DNA of 11,336 bases from CAZXCQ01 sp964639275. Lineage in GTDB: Bacteria > Desulfobacterota > DSM-4660 > Desulfatiglandales > Desulfatiglandaceae. The stretch spans positions 1-11,336 of the forward strand of contig CAZXCQ010000205.1 of NCBI GenBank assembly GCA_964639275.1, read 5' to 3'. The translations under genes were made by a program, and so were the position numbers. This document shows, piece by piece, positions 7,009 through 11,336 of this stretch; within the stretch, counting starts at the first letter, position 1; each line of letters opens with the position of its first letter. Below the pieces are notes generated by a model. The model made no database searches and was not told the DNA's origin. It saw only the letters and a list, made by a program, of their open reading frames with translations.

Positions 7009-7100
7009 GTCATTCCCGCGAAGCATGTCCCGGCAAAAACCGGGAGCGGGAATCCAGGTTTTTTTCGATTCCGGGTCGCGTTTCACTTGTCCGGAATGAC
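7009..7100. repeat. 92-bp palindromic dispersed-repeat-like element
   Basis: Ends GTCATTCC (7009-7016) and GGAATGAC (7093-7100) are exact inverted repeats. The left half is a nested hairpin: ATTCCCGC (7012-7019) with GCGGGAAT (7046-7053), enclosing TCCCGG (7028-7033) with CCGGGA (7040-7045). The right half pairs ATTCCGG (7068-7074) with CCGGAAT (7091-7097). The GTCATTCCCGCG...GCGGGAATCCAG wording is that of dispersed intergenic repeats found in many proteobacterial genomes. The copy number in this genome cannot be judged from one window, and this copy looks degenerate. Confidence 0.7.
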
Positions 7101-7145
7101 GATTCCCTGCAAAATGTATTCGCGGAACTGTCAGACTCTGGGAGT

Positions 7146-7166
7146 CCCTCCTGCGAAGCGGGAGGG
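7146..7166 (+). repeat. Hairpin just upstream of the methyltransferase gene
   Basis: CCCTCCTGC and GCGGGAGGG form a 9-bp stem (one T-G pair) with a GAA loop, ending 33 bp before the methyltransferase ATG. A small GACTC/GAGTC hairpin (7133-7145) abuts it, and CTGT/ACAG could close both into a three-way junction. No T-tract follows. It may be a repeat unit or an element of the mRNA leader. Confidence 0.45.
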
Positions 7167-7199
7167 TTTACAGCAATTAATCACTTGCCTCCTTGACTC

Positions 7200-7994
7200 A
7201 TGGGCCTTATCTTTGACGAAAAATCTGCCAAGACCTACCAATCGTGGTACCGGTCTCCTCAGGGCCGGGCAATAGACAGGTCTATTGAGAATCTGATCGT
7301 GGCCCTGCTTGATCCCAGGGCAGGGGAGAAGGTCCTCGATATCGGGAGCGGAACAGGTAACCACCTTCTGCTTTTGAGCAGAATGGGGATGGTTGTAAGC
7401 GGCATAGACGCATCGGCCTATATGATCGATAAGGCCAAAACACGACTCGGCCACAGATGCACCCTCAAAGAGGGCCGTGCAGAAGACCTTCCTTTTGATG
7501 ATAATGAATTTGATATGGCTGTGCTCATCAACACCCTCGAGTTCCTTGATAATCCTCTTGAGGCCTTGAGGGAGGCAGGGAGGGTAGCCAGCAAAAAGGT
7601 CTTCGTCGGGGTAATGAACAGCCTTTGCTGGAATGGACTCTTAAAAAGAACCCAGGGATATCTGGGGGATCCATTTTTTGGCCATGTCAGATTCTATAAC
7701 ATCTGGCAGCTCAAATCGCTCATTCGGACAGCCTATGGCCCTGTACCGATCTCCTGGCGCTGCATCAAGGTAAATCCCTCCCTCATGGAAAATATAAGTC
7801 CCTTTGGCAGAGGGTCTTGGACCTGGGAGCACTCCCCTTTTGGGTGTTTCCTGGGGATCTCTGCAACCATGATATACCGGGTCAAGACCGACAACCTCAC
7901 TTTGAAAATCAGGTTACAAAAGGCAAGCCAGTCCCTGTTAGGAGCAAAGACCCTCCAGGATCTGAACCGCAAAATACGGAGTGGAAGGGGATGA
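7200..7994 (+). CDS. Class I SAM-dependent methyltransferase
   Basis: The 264-residue protein has a Rossmann-type SAM-binding fold: motif I VLDIGSGTGNH (45-55), the acidic residue binding the SAM ribose in GIDAS (D70), and AEDLPFDDNEFDMAVLINTL (94-113) covering motifs II-III. The N-terminal FDEKSAKTYQSWYRSPQGRAID is typical of the Methyltransf_11/25-type family. The C-terminal third (about 150-264) is less conserved and presumably sets the substrate, which I cannot predict. An in-frame TGA lies two codons before the ATG at 7200, so the start cannot move upstream, yet no ribosome site is visible. The gene overlaps amrS by 4 bp (ATGA), implying co-translation and perhaps a shared pathway. Confidence 0.85.
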   Translation: MGLIFDEKSAKTYQSWYRSPQGRAIDRSIENLIVALLDPRAGEKVLDIGSGTGNHLLLLSRMGMVVSGIDASAYMIDKAKTRLGHRCTLKEGRAEDLPFDDNEFDMAVLINTLEFLDNPLEALREAGRVASKKVFVGVMNSLCWNGLLKRTQGYLGDPFFGHVRFYNIWQLKSLIRTAYGPVPISWRCIKVNPSLMENISPFGRGSWTWEHSPFGCFLGISATMIYRVKTDNLTLKIRLQKASQSLLGAKTLQDLNRKIRSGRG

Positions 7995-9004
7995 AAGAGG
8001 CCTATCTATATGAAAAAAAGGAAGATAAGAGGGTCCGTTGTCTGCTCTGTAACCACAACTGTTTGATCATGGACGGCGGCAAAGGGATCTGCGGTGTGAG
8101 GGAGAACCGTTCGGGAACGTTGATAAGCCTTGTCTACGGCAAGGTAATTGCCAGACATTGCGATCCCATCGAAAAAAAGCCCCTGTTTCATTTCTTGCCA
8201 GGCACTCGTTCCTATTCCATAGCCACGGTGGGTTGTAATTTGAGGTGCCTTTTTTGCCAAAATGCCGACATCTCCCAGATGCCATTGGATCATGACCGGA
8301 TCATGGGGGAAGATATGACGCCCAATCGGATAGTCACAGAGGCCCTGGATACCCACTCAGCGACGATCTCCTACACCTATACAGAGCCGACCATCTATTT
8401 TGAGCTTGCACTGGATGCGGCACGACTGGCTACGACCAAAGGCCTAAAAAACGTCTTTGTCACCAATGGCTATATGAGCAAGCAGTGCCTTGAGGCGATA
8501 TCTCCCGATCTTCATGCAGCAAACGTGGATCTGAAATCATTTAGCGACCGGTTCTATAAGGAACAGTGTGGGGCAAGGCTGAGACCGGTGCTGAGGACAC
8601 TGGAGACCATGAAAGAGATAGGGGTGTGGCTTGAGGTCACCACCCTGTTGATCCCTGGGCTAAATGACTCCCCTGAAGAACTGAAGGGGCTTGCGCAGTT
8701 TCTGGTTGCCCTCGATCCCGACATTCCCTGGCATATCAGTCGCTTCCACCCAACCTATCGACTCACGAATATCCCTTCCACCCCCACGGGGAGTGTTCGC
8801 AGGGCAAGGGATCTCGGATATGAGGCAGGATTGAATTATGTTTACACCGGCAATCTCCCGGGGGATGAGGGCGAAAAGACGTTGTGTCATAACTGCGGCG
8901 AACTGCTCATCAATCGGTTTGGCTTTCATGTCTCCCAGAACAGAATCGACAAAGCCCGTTGTCCCGATTGTGGTGCAGAGATCCCGGGTGTCTGGAGTTA
9001 TTGA
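7991..9004 (+). CDS. amrS: AmmeMemoRadiSam system radical SAM enzyme (AmrS)
   Basis: The 337-residue protein has the radical SAM cluster motif CNLRCLFC (C82, C86, C89), an N-terminal Cys-rich segment CLLCNHNC...C (C17, C20, C24, C34) typical of AmrS/PflA-like activases, the YTYTEPT segment (128-134), and a C-terminal pair CHNC (299-302) and CPDC (324-327) resembling a zinc- or cluster-binding ribbon. The family is named for co-occurrence with MEMO1 and AMMECR1 homologues; its reaction is not firmly established. Neither partner is in this window. The ATG at 7991 has GGAAGG just upstream and overlaps the methyltransferase stop (ATGA). The frame stays open 58 codons further upstream, but that part lies inside the methyltransferase gene and the family N-terminus begins near 7991. 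Confidence 0.93.
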   Translation: MKEAYLYEKKEDKRVRCLLCNHNCLIMDGGKGICGVRENRSGTLISLVYGKVIARHCDPIEKKPLFHFLPGTRSYSIATVGCNLRCLFCQNADISQMPLDHDRIMGEDMTPNRIVTEALDTHSATISYTYTEPTIYFELALDAARLATTKGLKNVFVTNGYMSKQCLEAISPDLHAANVDLKSFSDRFYKEQCGARLRPVLRTLETMKEIGVWLEVTTLLIPGLNDSPEELKGLAQFLVALDPDIPWHISRFHPTYRLTNIPSTPTGSVRRARDLGYEAGLNYVYTGNLPGDEGEKTLCHNCGELLINRFGFHVSQNRIDKARCPDCGAEIPGVWSY

Positions 9005-9245
9005 TCTTTAAATGCTTCTCTGCTAGTCTCAACTCTAAGGAGGGCTCTCTGGGTTCTTCTTAAGATAGGCCCCCGCTGAACGTCTTGTTTGGCCTTCTTC
9101 CATTCAGCGGGGGCCCAAAGGGTGGGGGGGCCCACACCTCAAGGCCTCGAGGAGAGGGATCCCAACTTCCTCCCCGATATAAGCCAGACGGGCCGGAGGT
9201 GGGGCCGGGGTTCTTTATGACAGGGGTCAAACAGGAGAATCACCT
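9005..9245 (+). other. GC-rich structured intergenic region, candidate leader RNA
   Basis: Two strong inverted repeats lie between amrS and the 52-codon gene. The first is a perfect 13-bp repeat, 9068-9080 with 9103-9115, around a 22-base spacer. The second pairs 9129-9140 with 9196-9206 (11 bp, one bulged A), continues as GGCC 9143-9146 with 9191-9194, and encloses a hairpin pairing 9149-9154 with 9167-9172. No T-tract follows either, so they are not standard intrinsic terminators. I recognise no known riboswitch. The region could be a cis-acting leader for the 52-codon gene, an amrS 3' structure, or a small RNA. Confidence 0.45.
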
Positions 9246-9404
9246 ATGAAGAGTGAAGAGGAGCTTGTCCTCAAGGTTACCAAAGAGATTGTGGTAAAGT
9301 TTATTGAAATGGGACGGCTGAGTGTAAATTCCTTTGAGGAGGTCTGGAAGCAGGTCCACCGGACAGTGCGCAATTCGCTGGGGGGGGAAAAAGGTCAAGA
9401 CTAG
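9246..9404 (+). CDS. Small conserved-looking protein, MucR/Ros N-terminus-like
   Basis: A 52-residue reading frame with ATG at 9246 and a good ribosome site (AGGAG, 8 bases upstream). It predicts two amphipathic helices (about 3-21 and 29-45) joined by a short turn, with LVLKVTKEIVVKFIEMGRLS and then FEEVWKQVHRTV. The pattern recalls the N-terminal helical part of MucR/Ros-type regulators and similar short proteins I associate with Deltaproteobacteria, but there is no zinc finger and I do not assign a function. Codon use and the acidic/basic helix pattern look like a real protein. Its TAG shares a CTAG palindrome with the stop of the convergent truA. The structured stretch before it may control its expression. 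Confidence 0.7.
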   Translation: MKSEEELVLKVTKEIVVKFIEMGRLSVNSFEEVWKQVHRTVRNSLGGEKGQD

Positions 9405-10144
9405 TACCTGACATCGGTCAGGAACAGTCCTTGCGGCGGGGCCTTGGTCCCGGCAAGTCGTCGGTCCTTTGATTCAAAGATCTCCTTGAATCCGTCAAAA
9501 TTCCCTCTCTCCAAGCCCGTCTCCACCACTGTGCCCACGATATTTCTGACCATGTGTCTCAAAAACCCGTCCGCCTCTATGATGAGGCGCAGGAGCCCAT
9601 CTTCGGGGTCATGAATCTCTGCCCTCAGCACCGATCGATGAGGATCTCTATTCCCGCTCCCCGATGACATAAAGGATGAAAAGTCGTGTCTCCCTACCAA
9701 AAGAGACAGGCATCTTGCCATCTCTTTTGTATCCAGGGGCAGAGCGATATGCCACAGATAATTGCGGCGGAACAGGTCGGGGTCTTTTCGGTTCAATATC
9801 CTGTATTCATAGGTCTTGCTCTTGGCGCTATACCGGGCGTGAAATTCGATGGGGACAAGTTCTGCATCTCTCACAACGATATCGTCAGGAAGTAAAGAGT
9901 TGAGCCCTCTTTTAAAGATCTGGGGACCTAGCTTTGACCGTGTTTTAAAATTGCAGACCTGGTTTAGCGCATGCACCCCAGCATCGGTTCTCCCGGAGGC
10001 GAATACCTTGGCAGGCTCTCCGACCATTATCCGGATCTTGTCTTCGATGACCCCCTGGATCGTAATCCCGTTCCGTTGCCGCTGCCATCCGTGATAATGG
10101 CCGCCATCATAGGCCAGGGTCAGTTTGATATTTCTTTCGCTCAC
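9401..10144 (-). CDS. truA: tRNA pseudouridine synthase A (TruA)
   Basis: TruA converts uridines 38-40 of the anticodon stem-loop of many tRNAs to pseudouridine. The 247-residue protein has IKLTLAYDGGHYHGWQRQ at the N-terminus, the catalytic aspartate in GRTDAGVHAL (D54), ARYSAKSKTYEYRI (103-116), HDFSSF (153-158) and the conserved ADGFLRHMVRNIVG (191-204). I chose GTG at 10144: the frame is open 16 codons further to an ATG at 10192, but that part is encoded inside an intrinsic terminator hairpin and lacks family resemblance. A weak AGAGA precedes the GTG. The stop overlaps that of the convergent 52-codon gene by 4 bp. Expression may rely on read-through from rplM-rpsI. Confidence 0.95.
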   Translation of the reverse strand: MSERNIKLTLAYDGGHYHGWQRQRNGITIQGVIEDKIRIMVGEPAKVFASGRTDAGVHALNQVCNFKTRSKLGPQIFKRGLNSLLPDDIVVRDAELVPIEFHARYSAKSKTYEYRILNRKDPDLFRRNYLWHIALPLDTKEMARCLSLLVGRHDFSSFMSSGSGNRDPHRSVLRAEIHDPEDGLLRLIIEADGFLRHMVRNIVGTVVETGLERGNFDGFKEIFESKDRRLAGTKAPPQGLFLTDVRY

Positions 10145-10157
10145 GGCATCTCTAAAC

Positions 10158-10187
10158 AAAAAAAGGGGAGCCAACACCGGGCTCCCC
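10158..10187 (-). terminator. Intrinsic terminator after rpsI
   Basis: On the minus strand GGGGAGCC (10180-10187) and GGCTCCCC (10165-10172) form an 8-bp GC-rich stem, followed by seven T's (10158-10164). It ends the rplM-rpsI transcript 35 bp after the rpsI stop and 13 bp before the truA start codon, so truA may be expressed from read-through or from an unseen promoter. Confidence 0.9.
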
Positions 10188-10221
10188 TGCACTCACTTTG
10201 CGGAAATGGTGGAATACGGAC

Positions 10222-10614
10222 TTAACGCTTCGAGTACTGAAATCTGGCACGGGCACCAGGTTGGCCGTACTTCTTACGCTCTTTCATCCTCGAATCCCTG
10301 GTCAGGAACCCTTGTCTCTTGATAACGTCCCTCAAGGCAGATTCCGCAATGACCAGTGCCCTGCTTATGCCGTGCCTGACTGCCCCGGCCTGCCCGGAAA
10401 TGCCGCCGCCCTTTACATTTACATTGATATCATACTTGTTGGCGGTATCGGCAAACTTTATGGGCTCCATCACAAGTGTTCTGTCGGATTCACGGGCAAA
10501 ATACTGGTCCATAGGCCTCTTGTTGATTGTTACCTGACCATTACCCACCCTCATCCAGACCCGGGCTATGGCGGTTTTCCTTTTTCCTGTGGCGCAAAAA
10601 TTCTCCTCTGTCAT
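10222..10614 (-). CDS. rpsI: 30S ribosomal protein S9 (uS9)
   Basis: S9 sits in the head of the small ribosomal subunit, with its C-terminal tail reaching the P-site tRNA. The 130-residue protein has the family length and signatures: GKRKTAIARV near the N-terminus, GGGISGQAGAVRHGISRAL in the centre, and the basic tail ending RARFQYSKR with the near-universal SKR. The ATG at 10614 directly abuts the rplM stop (TAGATG), so translation is coupled. It is the second gene of the rplM-rpsI operon, followed by an intrinsic terminator. Confidence 0.98.
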   Translation of the reverse strand: MTEENFCATGKRKTAIARVWMRVGNGQVTINKRPMDQYFARESDRTLVMEPIKFADTANKYDINVNVKGGGISGQAGAVRHGISRALVIAESALRDVIKRQGFLTRDSRMKERKKYGQPGARARFQYSKR

Positions 10615-11043
10615 CTAAATCTCCAGTTTTTCAGGTTGTTGTGCCTGGTGTGGGTGATGCGGACCGGCATAGATCTTTAATTTCTGTGACTGCCGCCGGC
10701 CCAGGCTATTTTTGGGAAGCATCCCTTTGACTGCAAAACGCACGATGTCCTCCGGCCTCTTTTCGAGCAGTTTTTTGGCCGTTATCTGTTTTAGACCGCC
10801 CGTATAGCCGGTATGTCGATAGTAGATCTTTTTATCCCATTTCCTGCCGGTAAGCCTTACTTTGTCTGCATTCACTACGATAATAAAATCCCCTGTATCG
10901 GCGTGCGGGGCAAAAATGGGCTTGTGTTTGCCCCGAAGACGCATGGCCACACTGGTGGCCACCCTTCCCAACACCTTGTCCTTGGCGTCTACCAAATACC
11001 ATCGCCTTGTGATATCATTTTCTTTTGTGACAAATGTCTTCAT
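10615..11043 (-). CDS. rplM: 50S ribosomal protein L13 (uL13)
   Basis: L13 binds 23S rRNA early in large-subunit assembly. The 142-residue protein has the family length and motifs: RRWYLVDAKDKVLGRVAT (14-31), GDFIIVVNADKVRLTG, YYRHTGYTGGLK and AVKGMLPKNSLGRR. The tail contains IYAGPHHPHQAQQPE, the usual L13 ending. The ATG at 11043 has AAAGGG 7 bases upstream. It is first in the operon and is preceded by a strong promoter at 11077-11105. In E. coli this operon is subject to autoregulation through the leader; the leader here is very short (about 25 bases) and no comparable structure is visible. Confidence 0.98.
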   Translation of the reverse strand: MKTFVTKENDITRRWYLVDAKDKVLGRVATSVAMRLRGKHKPIFAPHADTGDFIIVVNADKVRLTGRKWDKKIYYRHTGYTGGLKQITAKKLLEKRPEDIVRFAVKGMLPKNSLGRRQSQKLKIYAGPHHPHQAQQPEKLEI

Positions 11044-11076
11044 TTGAAAGCCCTTTCCCCAAAAAGGTAATCAACT

Positions 11077-11105
11077 TTTATAAGCCAACAAGGGACCTAT
11101 GTCAA
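11077..11105 (-). promoter_or_regulatory. rplM-rpsI promoter
   Basis: A perfect TTGACA (11100-11105), a 17-bp spacer and TATAAA (11077-11082) on the minus strand; transcription would start near 11070, leaving a leader of about 25 bases before rplM. This is the best sigma70-type promoter in the window. Confidence 0.75.
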
Positions 11106-11136
11106 GTGATTTTTGATCGGGACTGTGAAAATTCTA

Positions 11137-11165
11137 TTGACATGGAAGGTCATTCCTGTTAAGCA
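11137..11165 (+). promoter_or_regulatory. Candidate promoter of the tRNA genes
   Basis: A perfect TTGACA (11137-11142), a 17-bp spacer and TAAGCA (11160-11165) with TG one base upstream (extended -10) on the plus strand, about 20 bp ahead of tRNA-Arg. The -10 hexamer itself is poor, but the perfect -35, the TG and the position support it. It is divergent from the rplM promoter. Confidence 0.45.
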
Positions 11166-11186
11166 GGTTTTGTTCCTCACTGAACG

Positions 11187-11263
<77 letters not shown>

Positions 11264-11276
11264 GTGAAGGGATGCG

Positions 11277-11336
<60 letters not shown>

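Larger units (their letters stand above)
6445..7199. other. 755-bp non-coding region between divergent atp and methyltransferase genes
   Basis: No credible coding sequence was found on either strand. Positions 6445-6780 are AT-rich and hold the candidate atp promoters. Positions 6780-6900 show nothing I can name apart from a 15-codon minus-strand frame with a fair ribosome site, too short to call. Positions 6905-7166 hold three palindromic units (separate entries). No clear promoter or ribosome site for the plus-strand methyltransferase gene is visible. Confidence 0.75.

Noticed and set aside
7087..7115. TTGTCC-17bp-CAAAAT as a promoter for the methyltransferase gene
   Set aside because: Both hexamers are only partial matches and the -35 lies inside the palindromic repeat; too weak to list as a feature.
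6907..7275. 122-codon plus-strand frame
   Set aside because: It is the translation of the palindromic repeat elements and runs into the methyltransferase gene in another frame; the IPAKHVPAKTGSGNPG-type text is typical of translated GTCATTCC repeats.
7817..7990. 58-codon N-terminal extension of amrS
   Set aside because: It lies within the methyltransferase gene, and the family N-terminus and a good ribosome site place the start at 7991.
9068..9115. 13-bp inverted repeat as an intrinsic terminator for amrS
   Set aside because: The 22-base loop is long and no T-tract follows on either strand; Rho-dependent termination or another role is more likely.
9064..9249. Open plus-strand frame through the structured region
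   Set aside because: It lacks a credible start and would encode a Gly/Pro-rich chain imposed by the GC-rich hairpins; only its last ten codons are mentioned as a possible leader peptide.

Overview
The window looks like a chromosomal housekeeping segment of a mid-GC anaerobic Gram-negative bacterium of the former Deltaproteobacteria (Desulfobacterota). The basis is an F1Fo ATP synthase operon in the order b', b, delta, alpha, gamma, beta, epsilon with no a or c subunit genes beside it, a b subunit with a signal-peptide-like extension, an AmmeMemoRadiSam (AmrS) radical SAM gene, and a ZapB-like gene after the ATP synthase operon. I cannot assign a genus from sequence alone. No prophage, transposase, CRISPR array or defence system is visible.

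Layout. Positions 1-120 (minus) hold a promoter-like TATAAT and the 5' part of a probable small RNA, possibly 6S RNA, cut by the window edge. Positions 117-353 (minus) are a ZapB-like coiled-coil gene with its own promoter. A perfect 12-bp hairpin terminator at 414-445 closes the ATP synthase operon (472-6444, minus), whose genes are tightly packed and mostly overlapping, except for a 127-bp gap before atpD that could fold into a pseudoknot. Positions 6445-7199 are a 755-bp non-coding stretch. Its left part carries up to three candidate atp promoters, two of them near-duplicate modules, and its right part carries three palindromic repeat units. Positions 7200-9004 (plus) are a SAM methyltransferase gene overlapping amrS by 4 bp. 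Positions 9005-9245 are GC-rich, with two strong inverted repeats and a G-quadruplex-type motif, just ahead of a 52-codon gene (9246-9404) whose stop codon shares a CTAG palindrome with the stop of the convergent truA (9401-10144, minus). Upstream of truA are an intrinsic terminator and the rplM-rpsI ribosomal protein operon (10222-11043, minus). Back-to-back promoters at 11077-11165 separate rplM from a plus-strand tRNA-Arg(UCG) and a tRNA-Lys(CUU) that is cut by the right edge.

How the genes work together. The seven atp genes make the F1 head (alpha, beta, gamma, delta, epsilon) and the two-protein peripheral stalk (b, b'). The proton- or sodium-translocating a and c subunits must be encoded elsewhere. 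rplM, rpsI, truA and the tRNAs form a translation cluster. The methyltransferase-amrS pair is probably a co-translated unit of unknown substrate. The least explained parts are the structured region before the 52-codon gene, the methyltransferase-AmrS pair, and the duplicated promoter modules ahead of the ATP synthase operon.
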